A stretch of DNA of 59,179 nucleotides, taken from the NCBI GenBank assembly GCA_017480525.1, contig JAFVAM010000044.1, forward strand, positions 1 through 59,179, read 5' to 3'. The notes below the pieces were generated by a model. That model made no database searches. It was not told where the DNA came from and saw only the letters and a list, made by a program, of their open reading frames with translations. Position numbers and translations under genes: made by a program. Every line of letters begins with the position of its first letter. Position 1 is the stretch's first letter. This document shows positions 9,419 through 17,001 of the stretch, one piece after another. This stretch comes from Bacteroidales bacterium (GTDB taxonomy: Bacteria; Bacteroidota; Bacteroidia; Bacteroidales; P3).

Positions 9419-10684
9419 ATGAATGTAAGGTTGCACTACATAACTGTCATGTTGATGATGCTTGTTGCCATGCCTTCCATGGCGCAGGTGGAGCCGGAGG
9501 GTGACGAGGTGGAGATGATGACCAAGCGCTACACTGAGGCCTATGACAGCCTCATCGGCAGCTACTATCTGCGTGAATTTTCCCACAGCCGTTTGTTGAG
9601 TAGTCGCGAGTTGTCGCTCGACGAGTTCGACGCGCTGCCCGACTCGGTGATTGCTGCGCGCCTGGCGGCTCTCCATACGGTTATACCCATGACGTTCAAC
9701 AGCGAGGTGCGTTCCTATATACGTTTTTATCTCAAGTATATGTCACGCCGCCTGGATGTGATGCTGAGCTTGAGCCAGTACTACCATCCACTCTTCGAGG
9801 ATGCGCTGAGTCGCTATGAGGTGCCGGAGGAGTTGAAGTATCTTTCCATCGTGGAGAGTGCAATGAACCCTATGGCAACATCGCGCGTGGGTGCTGCGGG
9901 GCTGTGGCAGTTTATGTACAGCACTGGAAAAATCTATGGTCTGGAGGTGAACTCTGTGGTCGATGAACGGCGTGATGTGGTGAAGTCGACCTACGCGGCA
10001 GCGCATTTCCTTAGCGACCTCCATCGCGTCTTCGGAGACTGGACGCTTGCCATAGCGGCCTACAACTGCGGTCCCGGCAATATCAACAAGGCCATGGCCC
10101 GCAGCGGTGGCAAGCGCGACTTCTGGGAAATTTACTATTTTCTCCCGCGTGAGACCCGCGGATATATCCCGGCATTTATCGCCGTGACCTATGTGATGAA
10201 CTACTACCGCGACCACGGCCTGCGTCCGCAGGAGGTGAAGATGCCCGTGCAGACTGACACGCTCATGCTCAACCGTGATGTGCTGCTGACATACGTGGAG
10301 GAGTTTACCGGCCTGGAGGCGAACGCGTTGCACTCGCTTAACCCGCAGTATCGCGCCGACTATATCCCCGCCGCTTCGGGCAGCTATCCGTTGTGCCTGC
10401 CGGTGTCTAAGCTGGAGGTCTTTATCGCCAACCAAGACACCATCTATGCCCGCTCGCAAGACAGTCTCTCGCGGAGACCGCTGAAGGTGGAACCTGTCAA
10501 ACAGGCCTCCGCCAAAGGCAGCAAGGGCAAGAGCGGCGGTGACCGCTACCACACCGTGAAGAAGGGCGAGACGCTGTCGTCCATCTCACGTAAGTATGGC
10601 ATCACGGTGCAGAAGCTGAAGAAACTCAACGGGCTGAAACGCGACCAGATCAATGTTGGGCAGCATCTGAAGGTGAGAGGGTAG
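9419..10684 (+). CDS. Secreted lytic murein transglycosylase with LysM domain (MltD-like)
   Basis: 421 residues with a signal peptide (MNVRLHYITVMLMMLVAMPSMAQ). An SLT lysozyme-like domain spans about residues 135-260: the catalytic Glu is E146 in YLSIVESAMNP, followed by GAAGLWQFM and AAYNCGPGN, the standard family-1 motifs. A LysM domain (YHTVKKGETLSSISRKYGIT) occupies about residues 375-420 and would bind peptidoglycan. The enzyme cleaves the glycan strands of murein with formation of 1,6-anhydroMurNAc. Only one LysM is present; E. coli MltD has two. The divisome and NlpC genes downstream suggest a cell-wall cluster. Confidence 0.92.
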   Translation: MNVRLHYITVMLMMLVAMPSMAQVEPEGDEVEMMTKRYTEAYDSLIGSYYLREFSHSRLLSSRELSLDEFDALPDSVIAARLAALHTVIPMTFNSEVRSYIRFYLKYMSRRLDVMLSLSQYYHPLFEDALSRYEVPEELKYLSIVESAMNPMATSRVGAAGLWQFMYSTGKIYGLEVNSVVDERRDVVKSTYAAAHFLSDLHRVFGDWTLAIAAYNCGPGNINKAMARSGGKRDFWEIYYFLPRETRGYIPAFIAVTYVMNYYRDHGLRPQEVKMPVQTDTLMLNRDVLLTYVEEFTGLEANALHSLNPQYRADYIPAASGSYPLCLPVSKLEVFIANQDTIYARSQDSLSRRPLKVEPVKQASAKGSKGKSGGDRYHTVKKGETLSSISRKYGITVQKLKKLNGLKRDQINVGQHLKVRG

Positions 10685-10797
10685 GGGAGAATGAACCGCC
10701 CCTTCGTTTTCGCCCGGGAGGTTCATCCCACGTTTGACAGAAAGAAAGAGAGAACAAAGCATTTGACTGAAATAAAAACATACAGAAGTTGAAAAAA

Positions 10798-11070
10798 ATG
10801 TTGAATATAAAGGGTTTGAAGTACTGGGTGGCTACGGCGGTATTTGCTGTGGTGTTTCTCTTTCTTGACCCCACGAACCTGCTGGTGACCATGAAGCTTC
10901 GGCGTCAGGTCAACGAGCTTCACGACCAGGAGGCTACATTGCGTGAGGCCATTGTGCAGGACAGTGTTAATGCCGCCTCTCTCAAGGGCAACCTCGATGC
11001 TGTGGAACACTATGGTCGCGAGAACTATTACATGAAACGTTCCAACGAAGATATATTCGTCATCAAATGA
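10798..11070 (+). CDS. Septum formation initiator family protein (DivIC/FtsB-like)
   Basis: 90 residues from ATG 10798. A TTG at 10789 would add MKK and cannot be excluded. The layout is that of DivIC/FtsB: a short cytoplasmic start, one membrane segment (about residues 8-26, WVATAVFAVVFLFLDP), then a periplasmic coiled coil (MKLRRQVNELHDQEATLREAI) and the ending HYGRENYYMKRSNEDIFVIK, which matches the E(x)YGRExYxMKxxxEDxFVI ending common in this phylum. Its role would be in the division septum complex. It overlaps the next gene by ATGA and lies about 110 bases after the transglycosylase. Confidence 0.85.
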   Translation: MLNIKGLKYWVATAVFAVVFLFLDPTNLLVTMKLRRQVNELHDQEATLREAIVQDSVNAASLKGNLDAVEHYGRENYYMKRSNEDIFVIK

Positions 11071-11675
11071 GAAAGACCGTCATCCTGAGTTGCTTTGTGG
11101 TTGTCTGCTGCCTTCTGGCGGGGTGTGACACGCTGCGCTCTTTCATGAGTCGCGACCTTGAGGACGAGGACTTCATCATTGGGCAGCTCTATGTGGACGA
11201 GGTGGTTCACGAGACCCCTGTCATCTCGCGTCCCGCGTCGGGGCGCGGCGACAATGTTTCGACGTCGGGCGGCACCAACGCCCTCGGCCTCACCTATAGT
11301 CCGAGCGACAACCAAGCCCTCTATGAGGCCATTAACTCGTGGATGGGTGTCCCCTACAAGTATGGCGGCACTGACCGAGACGGCATCGACTGCTCCGCTT
11401 TCGTGGGTGTCATCTACCGTCAGGTCTACGGTATCAGCCTTAACCGTTCTGCCAACGACATGCTGCGCAACGTTACGCTCATTTCCAAGGCGCAGCTCCG
11501 TGAGGGCGACCTGGTCTTTTTTACAAATAGTAAGGGCAAGGTTTCGCATGTAGGTATCTACTTGAAAGACGGACTTTTTGCCCATTCGTCCACGAGCAAC
11601 GGCGTTAGTGTGAGCCGTCTGGATAATACCTATTGGCAGAAGCATTTCTACAAGGGTGGCCGAGTGAAGCGGTAG
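11067..11675 (+). CDS. NlpC/P60 family lipoprotein (cell-wall peptidase)
   Basis: 202 residues. A lipoprotein signal ends in LLAGC with the lipidated cysteine at residue 20. The NlpC/P60 cysteine peptidase domain covers about residues 82-200: catalytic Cys109 in GIDCSAF, His161 in SHVGIY, and a third polar residue near H173 (FAHSS). Such enzymes usually cut the D-iGlu/DAP bond of muropeptides. The start overlaps the preceding DivIC-like gene by ATGA. The stop lies only 2 bases from the stop of the convergent SUI1 gene, so there is no room for a separate terminator. Confidence 0.92.
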   Translation: MRKTVILSCFVVVCCLLAGCDTLRSFMSRDLEDEDFIIGQLYVDEVVHETPVISRPASGRGDNVSTSGGTNALGLTYSPSDNQALYEAINSWMGVPYKYGGTDRDGIDCSAFVGVIYRQVYGISLNRSANDMLRNVTLISKAQLREGDLVFFTNSKGKVSHVGIYLKDGLFAHSSTSNGVSVSRLDNTYWQKHFYKGGRVKR

Positions 11676-11677
11676 CT

Positions 11678-12007
11678 CTATTTTGTGTTGCTGTAGCCCA
11701 TGGCTTTCAGCAGTGTGACGACCTTGTCTTTCATCTCACCTTGGATGATGATTTCTCCCTCTTTGGCACTGCCGCCGGTGCCGCAGCGTGTCTTGAGCAG
11801 CTTGGCGAGGTTTTGGAGGTCATCGTCGGCACCCACGAAGCCTTTGACTACCGTGGCTGTCTTGCCGCCTCGGTGGTTGCGTTCTATGGCCACGCGTAGC
11901 CGCTGTCGCGAGGGTTCGAGAGTTTCGGCCTCGGCCTCCTCGTCGTATTGGTATAGGAAGTCGGGATTGGTGGAATAGACTACCCCCGTGGGACGTTTCT
12001 TGCTCAT
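11678..12007 (-). CDS. SUI1/YciH family translation factor
   Basis: 109 residues. The C-terminal two thirds form the SUI1 fold: RVAIERNHRGGKTATVVKGF, LAKLLKTRCGTGGSAKEGEI and IIQGEMKDKVVTLLKAMGY match the eIF1-like core, including the basic TRCGTGG loop that contacts rRNA. The bacterial family (YciH) affects initiation fidelity; its role here is inferred. It overlaps the lipid-kinase gene by ATGA and ends 2 bases from the convergent NlpC gene. Confidence 0.9.
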   Translation of the reverse strand: MSKKRPTGVVYSTNPDFLYQYDEEAEAETLEPSRQRLRVAIERNHRGGKTATVVKGFVGADDDLQNLAKLLKTRCGTGGSAKEGEIIIQGEMKDKVVTLLKAMGYSNTK

Positions 12008-12885
12008 TTGTGACCGTAGATTTTGACAGAGAGAGGATGGTTGACGAAGTGGAGTTCTTTTCCGAGGTTTTCACCCTCGCCGTCGATGTTGACCCACTTA
12101 TGCACGTTACCCTCAATAAGCAGCTCCTTGCTGCGGAAGGTCTCCACGTGCTGCGAGTGGTCGAGGAGGTTCATGAAGGCCATGGGGGCGGTGATTAGAA
12201 TGTGGTCGATGGGTACTTTGTCGATGATGCTGATGTCAATGAGGCCGTCGTTGAGGCTGGCCTTGGGGGCCACGGCGAGGTTGTAGCCGTACTGGCGTCC
12301 GTTGGCGATGGCTATGAACCAGGCGCTGCGGTCCAGTGTGCGTCCGTCGATAGTGAGGCGGTAGGTGTTGCACTTGTAGCTGGCGTATTCGCGCAGGATG
12401 AGGTTGGTGTAGGCCGCCAATCCGCGGGTTTTAGCGGCGTGCATCAGCCGCGCTATGTAGGCGTCGAAACCCACTCCCGATGCACTCACGGAGATGTAGC
12501 GGTCATTGATGACGATGGAGTCGATTTTCTGTTCGTTCATTTGGTTGAGCATGCGCACAGCGGCGGCAGGTTTCAGCGGTATTTTCAGCGACCGTGCCAG
12601 GCCGTTGCCGCTGCCACAAGGAATGATGCCCATCGTTACGCCGGTGTCCTTCATCCCTTGGGCCACATCGTTGATGCTGCCGTCGCCGCCCACAGCCACC
12701 ACACATTCGTAGCCTTGGTCGACAGCCCGGCGGGCTATGTCGGTGCCGTGGTGGATGTGCTCGGTGTAGCTAACGCTGTAGTCGAAGAGGTCTTGGTTGA
12801 GGTTTTCCTGCAGGATGGCTTCTATTTTTTTCTGCCGGCCCAAACCGGAGATGGGGTTGACCACAAAGAGTGTTTTCTTTTTCAT
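12004..12885 (-). CDS. Diacylglycerol kinase / YegS-like lipid kinase
   Basis: 293 residues. The DAGK catalytic domain has NPISGLGRQKK at residues 10-20, the nucleotide loop VGGDGSINDV at 65-74 and PCGSGNGLARSL at 89-100, the canonical motifs of DgkB/YegS/sphingosine kinases. It should phosphorylate diacylglycerol or a related lipid at the inner membrane face. It lies 12 bases after the LTA-synthase-like gene, and LTA-synthase-type phosphoglycerol transfer produces diacylglycerol; recycling of that product by this kinase is an attractive inference for the pair. Confidence 0.9.
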   Translation of the reverse strand: MKKKTLFVVNPISGLGRQKKIEAILQENLNQDLFDYSVSYTEHIHHGTDIARRAVDQGYECVVAVGGDGSINDVAQGMKDTGVTMGIIPCGSGNGLARSLKIPLKPAAAVRMLNQMNEQKIDSIVINDRYISVSASGVGFDAYIARLMHAAKTRGLAAYTNLILREYASYKCNTYRLTIDGRTLDRSAWFIAIANGRQYGYNLAVAPKASLNDGLIDISIIDKVPIDHILITAPMAFMNLLDHSQHVETFRSKELLIEGNVHKWVNIDGEGENLGKELHFVNHPLSVKIYGHK

Positions 12886-12897
12886 GGTGTCTGAGCT

Positions 12898-14868
12898 TTA
12901 TTGGTTTATGGTGAGTTTGTTGTCTATTACGTGTTGGAAATATTGCTGCACCACGGCCTTGAGGAAGCGTATGTTCTCTTGAGATCCTTCCTCATATTCG
13001 CAGCGGAGTAGTCCGTCGGTGCCACTGCGGTGGCGACTGATGACGGTGATGTCGTGTCGAGAGGGGTCGTCGGCGTTGTTGCTGACCATGCAGAAATAGT
13101 CGTTGCCGAAGTAGATCTGCCATCCGCGCTCGGGACTTTTCGCTATGCTCTGTCCGAAGGCAAGAGTGCGGTCGTCGAAGCCCAGCCAGTCGACGAGCGA
13201 GGGCAGGATGTCGGTCTGCTGCACGATGCGCTGCGACACGTGCCCCTCGGGCTTCCGTGCGTCGAAGACCACCATTGGTATGCGGTACCAGCCGTCATAG
13301 CCGTGGTATTCGCTCGAAAGGCCGGGGCCACTGTGGTCGCCGGTGATGATGAAGATGGTGTTGTCAAACCACGGCTGGCGCCGTGCCTCGTCGAAGAAAC
13401 GCCGCAGGGCGTTGTCCATGTATTCCACGCATTTGAGTATCTTGTGTCGTCCTTCGGGGAACCGATCGCGGTACTCATCGGGCAGTGGGAATGGGTCGTG
13501 GCTGGTGACGGTGAAGACCGTCGACAGGAACGGTTCGCGGAAGGTGGAGGTGTGGCGAACCACATACTGCAGGAAGGGTTCGTCGTAGATGCCCCACACG
13601 CCGTCGAAGTCCTTTTGACGGCTCTGAGTGTCGGCCTCGAACTCGTTTTTGCCCAGGTATTCGTCGTAGCCTATGCGCTCGCAGACTTTGTCGAAGTCCA
13701 TCACGCCGTTGTGGCTACCGTGGAAGAAAGCCGTGTGATAGCCGTGGCGTTTCATGATGGTGGGGATGCCCTGGATGCTGTCGGCGCGGTAGGTGCTGTT
13801 GACGAAGGGTACATACATCCACGTGGGGATGCCTGTATTGATGGCTGTGATGCCCTCGATAGAGCGTTTGCCGTTGGAGCGACCTTGGTAGACGGTGCTG
13901 AAGCGGGCCAGCGAGTCGAGGAAGGGAGTGCGTGTGTCGGCACCTTCCTGGTGGTTATAGATGCCGCAGTATTCCTGGCCGAAACTTTCCACGATGATGA
14001 GCACCACGTTGGGCGACGGTCTCTGTAGGCTGTCGGTCGCCACGCTGTCGGCCATCGAAAAGTCGGATAGGGGTGCCATGCCGGAGGCCATGGGAGACTG
14101 TTCGGGACTGTAAATTGTGTCAGCGTTGGCTTGTGGCATGTAGTGGTGGGGTGCCACCTGCGGGAGCATGAGGGTGCGCACGATGTTGTAGCCGCTGTTG
14201 CCCACCAGAGGTATGTTTTTTGGCTGGCAGTAGGCAGCGGCGTCCTCGGTCTGAATGAAGGGGCCGAAGCCTCCGCGCATAAGGAACCACACCACAACCA
14301 CCCCCACGCCGAGGCCTATCCACTCGTTGCGCATCACAGTGTACTCATTGCGAGCGCGAAGGCACAGACGGTGGTTGGCAACGAGGAAGGCCGCAATGAT
14401 GATGAGGCCGAAGACGAAAGCATACCAGTAGTTCACCATGAAGTGGGGTATCATCTTGTCCATCGGGCCGCTGTTGCCGAGGTAGGCGAAAATCTCGCTG
14501 CTGAGCATGTGGTAGGTATACTGGTAGTAGGCCGAGTCGGCAGCGTCGGCCACCAGCAGGAATATCACTGGGATGACATATAGTACCTCGGTGGCCGTAC
14601 GGTACCACCTCTTCCATCGTGCTTTGAGCGGCAACAGCATGAGCAGTGTGAAAGGCGCCAGCACCATAGCCACCGTCGCCAACCCCATCACCACGTTGCC
14701 CCACAGAACACCCGCCCATTCTCCGAATCCCTCCAAGGGGAAGAGACGTCGGTTGGCCACGTGGAAAAGCACCTGCATGGCTTCCAGCGAACCGAAGGCC
14801 AGCAGTATCTTCATCAGCGTGTATTTATAGGTGTTGTATCCTTTCCTACTTTTTCTCATAAAAATCAT
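12898..14868 (-). CDS. LTA synthase family membrane sulfatase (phosphoglycerol/phosphoethanolamine transferase-like)
   Basis: 656 residues from ATG 14868; ATG 14859 gives MRKSRKGYN and is also plausible. The first 195 residues hold about five membrane segments, then an extracytoplasmic alkaline-phosphatase-fold domain follows: NVVLIIVESFG (metal site), GRSNGKRSIEGI (the nucleophile position, apparently Ser rather than the Thr of LtaS), HGSHNGVMDF, and GDHSGPG with SSEYHGYDG. In Gram-negative bacteria members modify periplasmic glycans or lipid A; the substrate here is unknown. The kinase gene that follows by 12 bases fits a lipid-linked donor. Confidence 0.85.
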   Translation of the reverse strand: MIFMRKSRKGYNTYKYTLMKILLAFGSLEAMQVLFHVANRRLFPLEGFGEWAGVLWGNVVMGLATVAMVLAPFTLLMLLPLKARWKRWYRTATEVLYVIPVIFLLVADAADSAYYQYTYHMLSSEIFAYLGNSGPMDKMIPHFMVNYWYAFVFGLIIIAAFLVANHRLCLRARNEYTVMRNEWIGLGVGVVVVWFLMRGGFGPFIQTEDAAAYCQPKNIPLVGNSGYNIVRTLMLPQVAPHHYMPQANADTIYSPEQSPMASGMAPLSDFSMADSVATDSLQRPSPNVVLIIVESFGQEYCGIYNHQEGADTRTPFLDSLARFSTVYQGRSNGKRSIEGITAINTGIPTWMYVPFVNSTYRADSIQGIPTIMKRHGYHTAFFHGSHNGVMDFDKVCERIGYDEYLGKNEFEADTQSRQKDFDGVWGIYDEPFLQYVVRHTSTFREPFLSTVFTVTSHDPFPLPDEYRDRFPEGRHKILKCVEYMDNALRRFFDEARRQPWFDNTIFIITGDHSGPGLSSEYHGYDGWYRIPMVVFDARKPEGHVSQRIVQQTDILPSLVDWLGFDDRTLAFGQSIAKSPERGWQIYFGNDYFCMVSNNADDPSRHDITVISRHRSGTDGLLRCEYEEGSQENIRFLKAVVQQYFQHVIDNKLTINQ

Positions 14869-14918
14869 TTTTTTTCTATCTCCAAATCAAATTGGGCCTT
14901 TCGCCTCCGCTCCACCGT

Positions 14919-15869
14919 TTACGGCCTCCAACCCGACTCCTCCAGTATCTTCCTGCTGTCGGTTTCGGCGAAGAGGTCGCTTATAGTGGAGCCGCTCTTC
15001 TTCATATATTGCCTCACAATCTGCCACCCAATCCATTCGTCGGTTCTCGGTGCGGAGTCGTCGCCGAAGACGTTGGTTTTGGGTGCGACGTCCACGAGGT
15101 TGTTCAGCTTCCCGTGGTCGTTGCTGAAGAGGGCATTGTTTTGGATGAGCCATCCCCATACATTGGTAGTATTGTCCTTCATCCAGCGCAGTTGGTCGGC
15201 GGTATAGCGCAGGCGAATGGTGTCCTGCACCGAGGGAAGCACCTGCTCGGCAAAGTAGAGGACCTTTCCTTCGGCCACAGCGTAGTCGAGGTAGGTCATC
15301 TCGATGCCCTCGGGCTGCGCGATGTGGAAACGTGCAGCCGCCGCGACGCAGTCGTGGAGCAGGTATTCGCGTCCGCAGCTGCGCGTCAGGTACAGCGGCA
15401 GCCCCAATTCCTGTAGTTCCGGCACATGCTTGGCCAGGTAGTTGTCGAGGTCGATGACCATGTCTTTTTCGTAGCAGAAGACGCCGACGCCGTAGAGGTC
15501 GGCGGTGACGATGGTATAGAAGCGCTCATAGTCCACTTCGGGGCAGAGTGCTCGCGCCCGCGCCATGGCTTCGCCTAATTCCTCCTCCAGCCACGAGAGG
15601 TCTCCGTAGAGACTGTCCGTCAGGTGGTAGATGTGTTGAACGAAGGGATCGTCGAGGAAAGCCGCGAGGGCGTCGGCGTAGTTGGGGTCGTCGGGGTAGT
15701 AGTTGAGTAGCGGCGTGTTGAAGTCGTCGGCGGATTCAGGGTGGCTCTCCGGATTGAACACGAACTGGTCGAAACGCAAAATCTTCACGGAATCGCCCCC
15801 CTTGTGTATGCAGGAGGTGGTGACAAATGCCATCGCCACGGCGGCAAAAAGCCAATACCTATATTTCAT
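14919..15869 (-). CDS. gldB: Gliding-motility lipoprotein GldB homologue
   Basis: 316 residues with a lipoprotein signal (VTTSC, lipid Cys at 20). The sequence follows the GldB family: ILRFDQFVF near the start, a central aspartate-rich part with MVIDLDNYL, the segment KVLYFAEQVLPSVQDTIRLR, and the conserved C-terminal block PRTDEWIGWQIVRQYMKKSG. GldB is needed for gliding and for stability of T9SS-associated components in Flavobacterium; it is also kept by non-gliding Bacteroidales, where its role is less clear. The presence of T9SS cargo elsewhere in the window agrees. Confidence 0.88.
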   Translation of the reverse strand: MKYRYWLFAAVAMAFVTTSCIHKGGDSVKILRFDQFVFNPESHPESADDFNTPLLNYYPDDPNYADALAAFLDDPFVQHIYHLTDSLYGDLSWLEEELGEAMARARALCPEVDYERFYTIVTADLYGVGVFCYEKDMVIDLDNYLAKHVPELQELGLPLYLTRSCGREYLLHDCVAAAARFHIAQPEGIEMTYLDYAVAEGKVLYFAEQVLPSVQDTIRLRYTADQLRWMKDNTTNVWGWLIQNNALFSNDHGKLNNLVDVAPKTNVFGDDSAPRTDEWIGWQIVRQYMKKSGSTISDLFAETDSRKILEESGWRP

Positions 15870-15972
15870 AGTATAAAATCTTTTTGATTAAAAAAGTCAA
15901 ATCCATATCCCCTAAAAAAAACAGCTCTCTGCGCTCACGAATTGATACAATCCCCATTCCTGCATTCCCACA

Positions 15973-16989
15973 CTAATTAGTCAGTCCGAAATACTTCTGA
16001 AGTACACGTAGGCCTATGTATCGTTCGCGGCGCAGGTCGCGGAACTGAGCTACGTATTCATTCGCCTGGCGGGCCATCTGCTTGGCCTCGGCGAGATGGC
16101 TGCTGTAGTAGTCCAGTTGTGCTTCGAGGTCGCTGAAGTCGTCGCGTACCTCTATATAGTGCACCCCTGGCACCAGCCTTTCCTCCATGAACCAAGACTC
16201 GCATGTGGGCTTCGGCATGACGGCAAGAGAGTTGCTCGACATTACCCACCGCAGGTTCGATGCCACGTCGTTGCCTTCCAGGGCCATGATGTAGCGGTAA
16301 TCGAGGTGTTCGTAGAGCGACAGGCGTGGTGCGGCGTTGCCGGAGTTGGGGATTTTCTCCTCGGAAAATGGGCTTCCTCCCGACAGGGTGTTGGCCACGT
16401 CAACGCGTGCGTTTCCCGCAAAGGTGTTGCAGAAGAGAAGCCGGTTGGGTCGCTGCCCTATGTAGCCGCGGAATATGGCGCGGTCGGTTTTTTTCTCGAA
16501 TGGTTTGTGGTCGCGCAGGTAGACATAGTGGCGACATTTGTCGAGTTTCAGCAGCACACTATTGCTGTTGTCCTCATGTCCCACGGCGTGGAGGTCGTTT
16601 TTCAGGCTCCGGCTCTTCACGATGGAGGGGTAGGGCGGTATGTCGCGCACGTCGCCAAAGACGTAGTTCCATCGCAGTTGAGGGTCGAACCACTGCAGTA
16701 GTTCGCGGCTGTCGTAGTAGTAGGTGCTGCCGTGGTTGTGCTTCTGCAGCCCCCCGATGGCTTGCGCTCCGGGGCCGAGGCTTCGGCGTTCGCAGAATCG
16801 GCAGTAGTATTCCACGCGGTCCTCTATGTATGCCTCGTCGTAGAGCCTATGGCAGGCCTCCAACTCCCCCTTCAGACGGCTGCGGAACATGCCGTCGGGC
16901 AATAGGTCTCTAAAGCCGGCTCTGAGGTAGTAGCCGGCTTTAGAGTTCTTGCCGCTGTGCAAGATATATCCTATGGTTGCGTTGGCCAC
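15973..16989 (-). CDS. Glycosyltransferase family 90 (CAP10/LPS-modifying) protein
   Basis: 338 residues with a GTG start at 16989 (no in-frame ATG nearby upstream). No signal peptide or membrane segment. The GT90/CAP10-like pattern is visible: KSRSLKNDLHAVG, a basic KKTDRAIFRGYIGQRPNR block, and the C-terminal nucleotide-sugar region with LDYRYIMALEGNDVASNLRWVMSSNSLAVMPKP and an ESWFMEERLVPGVHYIEVRDDFSDL motif. Bacterial members transfer xylose or other sugars to LPS or capsule. It is 12 bases downstream of the DUF349 gene. The donor and acceptor cannot be told. Confidence 0.85.
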   Translation of the reverse strand: MANATIGYILHSGKNSKAGYYLRAGFRDLLPDGMFRSRLKGELEACHRLYDEAYIEDRVEYYCRFCERRSLGPGAQAIGGLQKHNHGSTYYYDSRELLQWFDPQLRWNYVFGDVRDIPPYPSIVKSRSLKNDLHAVGHEDNSNSVLLKLDKCRHYVYLRDHKPFEKKTDRAIFRGYIGQRPNRLLFCNTFAGNARVDVANTLSGGSPFSEEKIPNSGNAAPRLSLYEHLDYRYIMALEGNDVASNLRWVMSSNSLAVMPKPTCESWFMEERLVPGVHYIEVRDDFSDLEAQLDYYSSHLAEAKQMARQANEYVAQFRDLRRERYIGLRVLQKYFGLTN

Positions 16990-17001
16990 AGGCTTGCTGT
17001 T

